Source: SIG603 sp044432645 (GTDB lineage: Bacteria; Bacillota; Clostridia; Oscillospirales; Acutalibacteraceae). Taken from it: a DNA stretch of 15,505 nt. Below are positions 1 through 6,739 of this stretch, in pieces. The notes under the pieces were generated by a model, which was given only the letters and a program-made list of their open reading frames with translations, did no database searches and was not told where the DNA came from. The stretch is from positions 1 to 15,505 of the forward strand of contig JAWXUM010000048.1 in the NCBI GenBank assembly GCA_044432645.1. The letters are read 5' to 3'. Within the stretch, counting starts at the first letter, position 1. Each line of letters starts with the position of its first letter. A program made the translations under genes and the position numbers.

Positions 1-164
1 AAAATATATTTTTAAAATGGTAGGGGCGAGCTGTGCTCGTCCGAAATCAAGATGTTAATTTAGTGCTTTTATAAAATTAATAAAAATATTTCTCTATTTT
101 ACACAAAACAAGACAAAACTCTTTGTTTTATCCACGGACGAGCACAGCTCGCCCCTACAATGTT
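1..164. repeat. MITE-like or paired-REP repeat, left copy
   Basis: This 164-bp stretch recurs at 15337-15500 in the same orientation with two substitutions (position 48 C/A, position 121 C/T) and no indels. It contains a perfect 24-bp inverted repeat, 20-43 against 135-158, starting GTAGGGGCGAG and ending CTCGTCCG. Each arm is itself nearly palindromic: CGAGC, loop TGT, GCTCG, extended by GG/CC and one G-T pair. The 91-bp core is AT-rich and has no ORF. AATG flanks the inverted repeats on both sides (16-19 and 159-162), which could be a target duplication. The true left limit is unknown because the window starts inside the matching sequence. It lies just beyond the 3' end of the minus-strand operon. 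Confidence 0.9.
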
Positions 165-178
165 GCACAATTCTCGCT

Positions 179-1006
179 TTACATTAATTTTTCCATTGTG
201 ATTAAATTTGAACTTTCTTTTATAAATCCATTTTCAACTAACGATTTTTCAAGTTTTTCGTTTTCTCTTGAAAAAGTGCATGAAACTTTTTCTACTCCTC
301 TTGCTTTTGCAAGGCTTATGGCAAATTCTATACATTTAGTATAATCCCCACTCATAATTGCTATGTGAAGTGCTGTGCTATGCTGAAATCTTGAGCCACA
401 CACAACTATAGAGCTGTCACTTTCACTTTGATAAACTCTTGCATTAGAGGCAAAATCTATTATATTTTCATTGTTTATATGGTAAAAAGTTCTGTTTATT
501 ACCATATAATCGTTAAATTTATCTTTTAACTTAATTATACTTTTGGTAGACTTTCCCCAAGAAATATTTTTGAAATCGTGTGAATTGGCCTTGCTAAAAT
601 CACTTAAATGATAGCCAGTATGCTCGCTTTTAAAAGTTAAACCGTTTTTTATAGCCAAACTTTTACTTGCTTTATTTTCGACTCCTGTAAACATAGCGAT
701 AGACACACATTTGTACTTTTCGGCAAGTTTTAGGTAGTGCTTGTAAATCAGTTTGCCAACACCTTTTCCTTGGTATTTTGGTGTAACCCGTAAAGTTTCT
801 AGCCAAGCTGAATTATCAGGCAAAACAGTAAAACGTCCAATTCCAACCATTTCATTTTCGTGATAAACACAAATTAGCTCACCTTTTTGGCTTTGAAAAT
901 AATGCCAGCAATCCTCAAGGTAACAATATGACCCCATTGTGTCTTTTTCAACTTTAACACATGCTTCTAAATCATCAAAACTTGCATATTTAACTGTAAA
1001 TTCCAT
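179..1006 (-). CDS. Two-lobed GNAT-family N-acetyltransferase
   Basis: This 275-residue protein has an N-terminal GNAT domain. Residues 69-87 carry the acetyl-CoA binding motif LRVTPKYQGKGVGK, with the Q-x-x-G-x-G pattern at Q79, G82 and G84. Residues about 110-126 (ENKASKSLAIKNGLTF) form the usual last helix-strand of the fold. The C-terminal half, around residues 238-263, has a similar pattern (FSRENEKLEKSLVENGF) without a clear acetyl-CoA loop. I infer a tandem GNAT in which the second lobe is degenerate. The ATG is preceded by AAGGGGA at a suitable distance, and this site overlaps the end of hypD, 10 nt upstream, so the two are probably co-translated. The substrate is not recognisable. 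Linkage suggests a role tied to hydroxyproline or amino-acid metabolism, but this is only inference. Confidence 0.85.
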   Translation of the reverse strand: MEFTVKYASFDDLEACVKVEKDTMGSYCYLEDCWHYFQSQKGELICVYHENEMVGIGRFTVLPDNSAWLETLRVTPKYQGKGVGKLIYKHYLKLAEKYKCVSIAMFTGVENKASKSLAIKNGLTFKSEHTGYHLSDFSKANSHDFKNISWGKSTKSIIKLKDKFNDYMVINRTFYHINNENIIDFASNARVYQSESDSSIVVCGSRFQHSTALHIAIMSGDYTKCIEFAISLAKARGVEKVSCTFSRENEKLEKSLVENGFIKESSNLITMEKLM

Positions 1007-1016
1007 TAAAATCCCC

Positions 1017-3392
1017 TTAATTAAAGTTTTGTTCGGTTCTATTTATAATTTCGTCTTGAAGTTCCTTGCTTAAATTTCTAAAATGGTCGCTGTAGCCAGC
1101 CACCCTGACGATTAAATCTTTATAGTCGTTAGGATTTTTTTGTGCATTTAATAAAGTTTCACGATCAATAACATTAAACTGAATGTGATGTCCGTCCATG
1201 TTAAAGTAAGTTCTAATCAAATTTCCCATATGTTTAAGTCCGTCGGCACCTGCCACAACGCTTGGTGTGAATTTTTGGTTGAGCAAAGTTCCACCAGTTG
1301 AAAGGTGATCCATTTTAGAGGCTGACTTAATTACAGCTGTTGGGCCTTTTGTGTCGGCTGATTTTTCAGGAGAAATACCTTCAGAAACAGGCTTTTGAGC
1401 AAGTCGTCCGTTGGCACTTGCCATCATAACTTGACCAAAATACACATGACAAGTTGTCGGCAACATGTTAACACGGTAGTAGCCACCTTTCATGTTTTTT
1501 CTACCAGTAACGCAGTCTTTGTAAAACTCAAAAACATCTTTCATAATTTTATCAGCGTAGTCGTCGTCGTTTCCGTATTTAGGAGTTTTATTTTGCACTA
1601 AGTTGTAAATTTTTTCATGACCTAGAAAATTATCGTCGATAGCTGTCATAAGTTCTTGCATACTGAAATTTTTCTTGTCAAAAACATTGTATTTAATAGA
1701 GCTTAAACAGTCGGCAATTGTACCAATTCCAACGCCTTGAATGTAATTTGTGTTGTACCTTGCGCCACCAGCGTTGTAGTCTTTGCCTTTTTGAATGCAA
1801 TCATTTGTAATAATAGACAAAAATGGAACAGGCATATAATTTGCATAAATTTTCTCGATAACATTGCTACCTTGAACTTTTATGTCTAGAAAATATTCAA
1901 TTTGCTTTTTAAAAGCTACCCATAATTCGGTATAAGAATTAAAATTGGTAGCAAAACCTAATTTAAGCCCCAACTGTTTACCAGAAACTTTGTCAAAGCC
2001 ATTGTTTAGAGTTAGCTCTAAAATTTTTGGAATGTTAAAATAGCCTGTTAAAATATAAGCTTCGTTGCCAAAAGCACCTGTTTCTACACAACCACTTGTT
2101 CCACCAAGCCTTGCGTCGGCTAAACTTTTACCAGCGTTCATAAGCTCTTGAATTATAGCCTCGGTGTTGTAAAAAGCTGGTTGACCCCAACCCTTTCTTG
2201 AAATTTCACAGGCACGCAAAAGGAATTTTTCAGGAGTTTTTCGGCTTATTTGAACATTAGAACTTGGTTGTAAAAGTTGCATTTCATCCATACAATCTAA
2301 AATTAAATAGCTTACGTCGTTAACACCGTTTGTTCCGTCAAAGGCTATGCCACCAGTATTTATGTTTGCAAAGTCAGTGTAAGTGCTACTTTCTTTTAAA
2401 GTAATACCTACCTTTGGTGGCGCTGGTTGATTGTTAAACTTTACCCACAAACATTCTAAAAGCTCCAAGGCTTTTTCTTCGTCTAAAGTGCCATTTTCGG
2501 TGTCGTTTTGATAAAACGGATTTAAATGTTGGTCAAGTCTTCCTGGGGAATAAGCGTCCCAAGGGTTTAACTCGCTTGTAACGGCTAAATGTACAAACCA
2601 ATATTGCTGAATTGCCTGCCAATAAGTTTTAGGTTTGTTAGCTGGCACAACTTCGCAGTTTTGAGCAATTTGTAAAAGTTCGACTTTTCTAGTTTTATCT
2701 TTTTCAGCTTCAGCTAACTCTTTAGCGTAGTTTGTGTATCTTTTACCCAAAATCATCACGGCATCACAGGCAACAGACATAGCTTCAAGCTGTTCCTTTT
2801 TGTTTAAAGAGTCGCTGTCGTTCATGAAGTCCAAATTTTTCAAAGCAACATTAATTTCGTCTTTATAGTCTAAAAAGCCTTTTTCATATATTTTAAAAGA
2901 GCCAACAGTGTGACCTGGACCACGTTGTTCCATAAATTCTGTAAAAATTCCACTTTCATAGGCAGATTTCCACTCGTCTGTCATGTTATTTATAATTTTA
3001 TTACGCAAAGCTCTTGACTGCCAATAAGGGATAATTTCGTCTTTTTGATAGTCGAAATCTTCGTCTTTAACCATAAAATTTATCAAATCACGGTCGTTCA
3101 TAACCCTCATGTCACTTAAAGAGTGGCAACAAAGTTCAGGGAAAGTTGGTGATGCTTGTGGACGGTCACCTTTTTCGCCTACAATCAGTTCACCATCACC
3201 TATATAAAGCGTTTTTTGCTCAAAATAATTCTTCAAAACCAAAGCACGAAGCATAGGAACAGAAACTGCACCTTCGTACTGTTTGTAAGTTTGTGTTTCA
3301 ATTTTCGCCCTTTGCAAGTCGATATGTGGCAAGGTTTCAAGGCTTAATTGTCTTAATTTTTGAACTCTTTCGTTCATTCCTCTTAATTCCAT
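1017..3392 (-). CDS. hypD: trans-4-hydroxy-L-proline dehydratase, glycyl radical enzyme
   Basis: This 791-residue protein belongs to the pyruvate formate-lyase-like glycyl radical enzymes. The radical motif RVAGYSDHF lies near the C-terminus, with Gly766 as the radical site. The thiyl cysteine is Cys435 in GTSGCVETGAFG, with Glu437 two residues later. The GCVETG signature, the motif NPWDAYSPGRLDQH (residues 276-289) and the overall length match HypD as I remember it from Clostridioides difficile, where Cys434 and Gly765 are the equivalents. HypD removes water from trans-4-hydroxyproline to give pyrroline-5-carboxylate, which ProC reduces to proline. The enzyme is cytosolic and oxygen sensitive. 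The ATG has an AGGAGG site at an ideal distance, and that site lies in the last codons of the activase gene, 1 nt upstream. Another dehydratase of the same subfamily is the main alternative. The plain formate-lyase role is unlikely because the Cys-Cys active site is absent. Confidence 0.9.
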   Translation of the reverse strand: MELRGMNERVQKLRQLSLETLPHIDLQRAKIETQTYKQYEGAVSVPMLRALVLKNYFEQKTLYIGDGELIVGEKGDRPQASPTFPELCCHSLSDMRVMNDRDLINFMVKDEDFDYQKDEIIPYWQSRALRNKIINNMTDEWKSAYESGIFTEFMEQRGPGHTVGSFKIYEKGFLDYKDEINVALKNLDFMNDSDSLNKKEQLEAMSVACDAVMILGKRYTNYAKELAEAEKDKTRKVELLQIAQNCEVVPANKPKTYWQAIQQYWFVHLAVTSELNPWDAYSPGRLDQHLNPFYQNDTENGTLDEEKALELLECLWVKFNNQPAPPKVGITLKESSTYTDFANINTGGIAFDGTNGVNDVSYLILDCMDEMQLLQPSSNVQISRKTPEKFLLRACEISRKGWGQPAFYNTEAIIQELMNAGKSLADARLGGTSGCVETGAFGNEAYILTGYFNIPKILELTLNNGFDKVSGKQLGLKLGFATNFNSYTELWVAFKKQIEYFLDIKVQGSNVIEKIYANYMPVPFLSIITNDCIQKGKDYNAGGARYNTNYIQGVGIGTIADCLSSIKYNVFDKKNFSMQELMTAIDDNFLGHEKIYNLVQNKTPKYGNDDDYADKIMKDVFEFYKDCVTGRKNMKGGYYRVNMLPTTCHVYFGQVMMASANGRLAQKPVSEGISPEKSADTKGPTAVIKSASKMDHLSTGGTLLNQKFTPSVVAGADGLKHMGNLIRTYFNMDGHHIQFNVIDRETLLNAQKNPNDYKDLIVRVAGYSDHFRNLSKELQDEIINRTEQNFN

Positions 3393-3393
3393 G

Positions 3394-4272
3394 TTATCCT
3401 CCTATTTTTACATTTGAAAAACCTTTAAACATTTTTTCAAGCAATTTCATTTCGCTTTCATTTGGCGAGCTGAAATTTTGTCCCTTATAATTAGTTCCTA
3501 GTCTTTCATATTTTGAAGAACCAGTGCTGTGGTACGGCAATAAATTTATTTTTTCAACATTTATATTGTTTTCTGTTAAAAACTTAATCAAATTTTTTAT
3601 ATCGTCAGGTTTTGCATTGACTTCTTTAATTAAAGGAAGTCGAATGTTGATTTTTGCGTTATCTTTTGACAGTTTTTTAAGGTTTTCTAAAATTAGGGTA
3701 TTGTCAACACCAGTATATTTTTTATGTATTTCATTATTTATCGATTTTATGTCGTACAAAAAAGTGTCGACAAATGGCAAAATTCTTTTAAAATTTTCGT
3801 AAGGAGCAAAACCACAAGTATCAATGTTGACCGATACCCCTTTTTTATGCAAAGTTTTGGCTAAATTCTCTATAAAATCCATATCCATGCACATAACTTC
3901 GCCACCAGAAAGTGTAACACCACCACCTGACTGCTCATAGAACATTTCGTCTTTCAGAGCCTCGTTTACAAGTTCTTTAATGCTGTAATCTTTGCCACTA
4001 ATTTCCCTTGAATTTGTCACACAAACATCGGTGCAAACTCCACAAGTCTTACATTTACTTAGTTCGCTTACGGCTTTATTTGGGCAAGCGTTTACACAAG
4101 CGCCACAAGAAATGCAAGTTTGCTTGTTGTGCATAATTTGTGGTTTGTAGCTTTGAGTTTCAGGGTTATGACACCACAAACATTTTAAAGGACAACCCTT
4201 AAAGAAAATAGTAGTCCGTATTCCGTCGCCGTCGTGTATGGAATATTTTTGAATATTAGTAATTTTAGGCAT
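3394..4272 (-). CDS. Glycyl-radical-enzyme activase (HypD activase), radical SAM
   Basis: This 292-residue radical SAM protein has the cluster motif CxxxCxxC at Cys27, Cys31 and Cys34 (GCPLKCLWCHNPE). A two-cluster ferredoxin insert follows, with cysteines 53, 56, 59, 63 and 74, 77, 80, 84. The SAM-binding stretch is GGGVTLSGGEV (residues 117-126). The insert is typical of activases for dehydratases and lyases and is absent from the simple formate-lyase activase. The enzyme cleaves S-adenosylmethionine reductively and abstracts hydrogen from the radical glycine of its partner, here Gly766 of the next gene. It is the first gene of the operon, with an AGGAGA site 5 nt before the ATG and a promoter close upstream. 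Its final Gly-Gly codons supply the ribosome binding site for hypD. Assignment to HypD rests on adjacency. Confidence 0.92.
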   Translation of the reverse strand: MPKITNIQKYSIHDGDGIRTTIFFKGCPLKCLWCHNPETQSYKPQIMHNKQTCISCGACVNACPNKAVSELSKCKTCGVCTDVCVTNSREISGKDYSIKELVNEALKDEMFYEQSGGGVTLSGGEVMCMDMDFIENLAKTLHKKGVSVNIDTCGFAPYENFKRILPFVDTFLYDIKSINNEIHKKYTGVDNTLILENLKKLSKDNAKINIRLPLIKEVNAKPDDIKNLIKFLTENNINVEKINLLPYHSTGSSKYERLGTNYKGQNFSSPNESEMKLLEKMFKGFSNVKIGG

Positions 4273-4277
4273 TGCAA

Positions 4278-4283
4278 TCTCCT
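4278..4283 (-). promoter_or_regulatory. Ribosome binding site of the activase gene
   Basis: AGGAGA on the minus strand lies 5 nt upstream of the ATG at 4272. This fixes the start codon of the first gene of the hypD operon. Confidence 0.75.
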
Positions 4284-4302
4284 AATAATAATGTATAATT
4301 GT

Positions 4303-4331
4303 ATTGTATCAAATTATAATGCGTTTTTCAA
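4303..4331 (-). promoter_or_regulatory. Promoter of the hypD operon
   Basis: On the minus strand TTGAAA (4326-4331) and TACAAT (4303-4308) are separated by exactly 17 nt, a close match to the vegetative sigma-A consensus. Transcription would start near 4296 and leave a short leader of about 25 nt before the activase ATG. A 9-bp inverted repeat, CTAATAATA at 4282-4290 and TATTATTAG at 4336-4344, brackets the promoter and could be an operator. Confidence 0.7.
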
Positions 4332-4366
4332 TGCTTATTATTAGAAGAACAAACTAAAAACCTATG

Positions 4367-4443
4367 CAAAAAACTAAAAATAAAAAAATAAAAAAAATTT
4401 TAAAAAAACACTTGCAATTTGCAATTGGCTGTGGTATTATAAT
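4367..4443 (+). promoter_or_regulatory. Promoter of the S10-spc operon
   Basis: TTGCAA (4412-4417) and TATTAT (4435-4440) are 17 nt apart. A TGG directly before the -10 (4432-4434) makes it an extended -10 promoter, and an overlapping TATAAT lies at 4438-4443. The stretch 4367-4410 is almost pure A and T with long A-tracts, like an UP element of strong ribosomal promoters. Transcription would begin near 4447. It points away from the hypD operon promoter about 100 bp to the left. Confidence 0.7.
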
Positions 4444-4539
4444 GGAGCGTGACTGCGACAGATATGCGTTGAAGCGAGAGGTTGCAACTTTTTTAAGTTG
4501 GTTTTTTCGCCGAGTATGTCCGATTTTAAACCGGGCGAC

Positions 4540-4627
4540 AAACACAGTCCAAGATATAGCTGTTTAACAGCATTGGAACCACAAGTCCTAGACTTGTAGG
4601 CCGCTTTATATATCTCTGTGTTTTTTT
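4540..4627 (+). terminator. Branched terminator-like structure (attenuator candidate 1)
   Basis: An outer stem pairs AAACACAG (4540-4547) with CTGTGTTT (4616-4623) and, past a 4-nt bulge, AGATATA (4552-4558) with TATATCT (4609-4615). It encloses hairpins GCTGT/ACAGC (4559-4571) and ACAAGTC/GACTTGT (4581-4597), forming a three-way junction. A run of seven T follows at 4621-4627. The shape suits a regulated intrinsic terminator or a protein-binding element. Confidence 0.55.
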
Positions 4628-4649
4628 ATTGAGTTTACTCTTAACCCCC

Positions 4650-4684
4650 GGAACTCGTCAATTTTTGACGAATTCCATTTTTTT
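4650..4684 (+). terminator. Hairpin with U-tract before rpsJ (attenuator candidate 2)
   Basis: GGAA and TCGTCAA pair with TTGACGA and TTCC (4650-4676) with a single C/A mismatch and a 3-nt loop. T7 follows at 4678-4684. This is an intrinsic-terminator arrangement about 90 nt before the rpsJ start codon. Since rpsJ and the whole operon lie downstream, it would have to be read through or regulated. Confidence 0.6.
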
Positions 4685-4774
4685 CGCTTTAAAATGCGAA
4701 CACCCGGAAAGGTGTAAGAGTAAAACCCTAAATCTGCCCGCCAACTATATTAAATTTTTAAGGAGGCGATTACA

Positions 4775-5086
4775 GTGGCAGTCAAAGAAAAGATAAGAAT
4801 TAGAATTAAGGGTTATGATCATCAATTAGTTGATACATCAGCAGCTAAGATCGTAGCAACAGCAAAAAGAACAGGTGCTAGAGTTTCTGGTCCAGTTCCA
4901 CTACCTACTGAGAAACAAATCATTACAATACTACGTGCTGTTCATAAATACAAAGATAGCCGTGAGCAATTTGAAATGAGAACTCACAAAAGACTTATCG
5001 ACATTTTAAGACCATCAAACAAAACAGTAGAAGCATTGATGAGTCTTGAGCTCCCTGCAGGCGTTGAAATCGAAATTAAATTATAA
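4775..5086 (+). CDS. rpsJ: 30S ribosomal protein S10 (NusE)
   Basis: This 103-residue protein has the usual length of bacterial S10, a protein of the 30S head that also acts with NusB in transcription antitermination. The recognisable parts are the KEKIRIR start (residues 4-10), the long loop with GPVPLPTEK (39-47) and the segment REQFEMRTHKRLIDI (63-77). The start is GTG at 4775, 8 nt after AAGGAGG (4760-4766), giving MAVKEK as in relatives. It is the first gene of the operon and follows the long structured leader. The next gene is unusually far away, 89 nt. Confidence 0.97.
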   Translation: MAVKEKIRIRIKGYDHQLVDTSAAKIVATAKRTGARVSGPVPLPTEKQIITILRAVHKYKDSREQFEMRTHKRLIDILRPSNKTVEALMSLELPAGVEIEIKL

Positions 5087-5175
5087 TTTCAACCTACCTT
5101 AGCAGAGGGTCACGTTAATAGGAAATATGCTTTTCTTATTAACCAATAACCTATAGAAAGAAAGGATGCTCAATT
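5087..5175 (+). promoter_or_regulatory. rpsJ-rplC gap with a 12-bp hairpin
   Basis: The 89-nt gap is longer than most in this operon. GTTAATAGGAAA (5114-5125) pairs with TTTCTTATTAAC (5132-5143) over 12 bp with one G-U pair and a 6-nt loop. No T-tract follows, so it is not an intrinsic terminator. It could be an RNA processing or stability element, or a protein-binding site. The rplC ribosome binding site AGAAAGGA follows it. Confidence 0.5.
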
Positions 5176-5808
5176 ATGAAAAAAGCAATTATCGGCAAAA
5201 AAATTGGTATGACACAAATTTTTGACGAAAAAGGCAAAGTAGTTCCAGTAACAGTTGTTGAAGCAGGACCATGCGTGGTTACTCAAATTAAAACAGTTGC
5301 AAACGACGGCTACGAAGCTATCCAAGTTGGTTTTGGCGACCAAAAACCTCAAAGAATGACTAAACCTTTATTAGGTCATTTCGCTAAAGGTGATGTTGCT
5401 CCAAAACGCACACTAAAAGAATTTAGACTAGAAGACATTAGCGCTTACAGCGTAGGCGACCTTATCAAAGCTGAAGTTTTTGAAACAGGCGAGAAAATCG
5501 ATGTTACAGGAACAAGCAAAGGTAAAGGTTATGCTGGTGTTATCAAACGTTGGAACTTCCACAGACTAAAAGAAACACATGGTACAGGTCCTGTACATCG
5601 TCATGGTGGTTCAAGTGGTCAGTGTTCAGACCCATCAAGAGTATTCAAGGGTTTGAAAATGGCAGGTCACTTAGGTGCAGAAAAAGTTACAGTTCAAAAC
5701 TTATCTGTAGTTAAAGTTGATGCAGAAAACAACCTTATTGCTGTAAAAGGTGCTATTCCAGGTCCTAATGGTGGAACTGTAGTTATCAAAAACAGCATTA
5801 AAGCCTAA
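5176..5808 (+). CDS. rplC: 50S ribosomal protein L3
   Basis: This 210-residue L3 is of normal length. L3 binds early in 50S assembly near the 3' end of 23S rRNA and reaches toward the peptidyl transferase centre. Diagnostic parts are MKKAIIGKKIGMTQIF at the start, KGKGYAGVIKRWNF (residues 115-128) and the internal loop HGTGPVHRHGGSSGQCSDPSR (about 135-155). That loop contains Gln149, in the region where other L3 proteins carry a methylated glutamine. AAAGGA precedes the ATG. The following gene starts 17 nt later. Confidence 0.97.
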   Translation: MKKAIIGKKIGMTQIFDEKGKVVPVTVVEAGPCVVTQIKTVANDGYEAIQVGFGDQKPQRMTKPLLGHFAKGDVAPKRTLKEFRLEDISAYSVGDLIKAEVFETGEKIDVTGTSKGKGYAGVIKRWNFHRLKETHGTGPVHRHGGSSGQCSDPSRVFKGLKMAGHLGAEKVTVQNLSVVKVDAENNLIAVKGAIPGPNGGTVVIKNSIKA

Positions 5809-5825
5809 GGAGAGGAGGAATTATA

Positions 5826-6449
5826 ATGCCAACAGTTGCAGTTATTAATACAAAAGGTACTGAGATTGAACAAATCGAATTATCAAACGAAGTATTCGGT
5901 ATAGAGCCAAACATGGCTGCTATGCACATAATGGTTAAAAGCTATTTAGCTAACAAACGCCAAGGTACACAATCTACTTTAACAAGATCAGAAGTTCGTG
6001 GCGGTGGTAAAAAACCATGGAGACAAAAAGGTACTGGCCGTGCTAGACAAGGCTCTACAAGAGCTCCACACTGGACACACGGTGGTGTAGCATTTGCTCC
6101 AAAACCTAGAAGCTATAGTTTCTCAGTTAACAAAAAAGTGAAAAGACTTGCAATGAAATCAGCTCTTTCAAGCAAAGTGATTGATAACCAAATCGTTGTA
6201 GTAGATAGCTTTAATGTAAATGAGTACAAAACAAAATTAGTTGTTGAAGCGCTTAACAACTTAGGTTTCCAGAAAAAAGCATTAATCGTTCTTCCAGAAG
6301 TTGATACAAAATTCATTACTTCTGCAAGAAACATTCCTGGTGTAAAAACAGCTCAAGTTAATACACTAAACGTATACGACATCTTAAACGCTGGTAAACT
6401 TATCATTGTTAAAGATGCTGTACAAAAAATCGAGGAGGTGTACGCATAA
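5826..6449 (+). CDS. rplD: 50S ribosomal protein L4
   Basis: This 207-residue L4 has the extended loop that lines the peptide exit tunnel, residues about 55-95, with RGGGKKPWRQKGTGRARQGS and PHWTHGGVAFAPKPR. In E. coli L4 is the repressor of its own operon, acting on the S10 leader. That makes it one candidate ligand for the leader here, although this is not shown for this lineage. GGAGAGGAGG precedes the ATG. The stop codon overlaps the start of rplW by one base (TAATG), so the two are translationally coupled. Confidence 0.97.
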   Translation: MPTVAVINTKGTEIEQIELSNEVFGIEPNMAAMHIMVKSYLANKRQGTQSTLTRSEVRGGGKKPWRQKGTGRARQGSTRAPHWTHGGVAFAPKPRSYSFSVNKKVKRLAMKSALSSKVIDNQIVVVDSFNVNEYKTKLVVEALNNLGFQKKALIVLPEVDTKFITSARNIPGVKTAQVNTLNVYDILNAGKLIIVKDAVQKIEEVYA

Positions 6450-6739
6450 TGACTTCTAGAGAAATAATCGTACGTCCTATCATTACAGAAAAAACAATGG
6501 ATGGCATTGCTACTAAAAAATACACCTTTGAAGTTGCTAAAGAAGCAACTAAAATCGATATTGCTAGAGCAGTAGAAGAAATCTTTGGTGTTACAGTAAG
6601 CAAAGTTAACACTCTTCATGTTAGAGGACAACTTCGCCGTCAAGGTCGTACACAAGGCTACACAAGATCTTGGAAAAAAGCTTATGTACAACTTAAAGAA
6701 GACAGCAAAACAATTGAGTTCTTTGACTCAATGATCTAA
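6449..6739 (+). CDS. rplW: 50S ribosomal protein L23
   Basis: This 96-residue L23 sits at the exit of the peptide tunnel, where trigger factor and the signal recognition particle dock. The start REIIVRPIITEKT (residues 4-16) and the basic loop RGQLRRQGRTQGYTRSWKKA (59-78) are characteristic. The GAGGTG site lies in the last codons of rplD, and the ATG overlaps the rplD stop. A 95-nt gap with possible structure follows before rplB. Confidence 0.96.
   Translation: MTSREIIVRPIITEKTMDGIATKKYTFEVAKEATKIDIARAVEEIFGVTVSKVNTLHVRGQLRRQGRTQGYTRSWKKAYVQLKEDSKTIEFFDSMI

Larger units (their letters stand above)
4447..4774 (+). promoter_or_regulatory. Structured 5' leader of the S10 operon
   Basis: About 328 nt separate the predicted transcription start from rpsJ. 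No coding sequence is convincing here, but RNA helices are dense: a hairpin at 4474-4510 (GCGAGAGG with the U-rich arm, topped by CAACTT/AAGTTG), a branched terminator-like structure (4540-4627), a second hairpin plus U-tract (4650-4684), two small hairpins (4683-4700 and 4700-4715), and a 10-bp helix joining 4634-4643 to 4715-4724. In other bacteria S10 operons are autoregulated by a ribosomal protein, L4 in E. coli. From memory, a Clostridia-specific S10 leader candidate has been described, and this may be a member. The ligand is unknown. Confidence 0.65.

Noticed and set aside
1017..3392. Annotation as pyruvate formate-lyase
   Set aside because: The active site has one cysteine in GCVETG rather than the adjacent Cys-Cys pair of formate-lyase. 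The activase also has the two-cluster insert seen with dehydratase partners.
4364..4567. Small ORFs on both strands across the rpsJ leader
   Set aside because: They overlap the promoter and the structured leader, have no convincing ribosome binding site, and encode low-complexity residues unlike any family I know.
4571..4582. T-box-like TTGGAACCAC in the leader
   Set aside because: Only a fragment resembles the T-box core. There is no full AGGGTGG-type box, no specifier stem and no aminoacyl-tRNA or amino-acid gene downstream.
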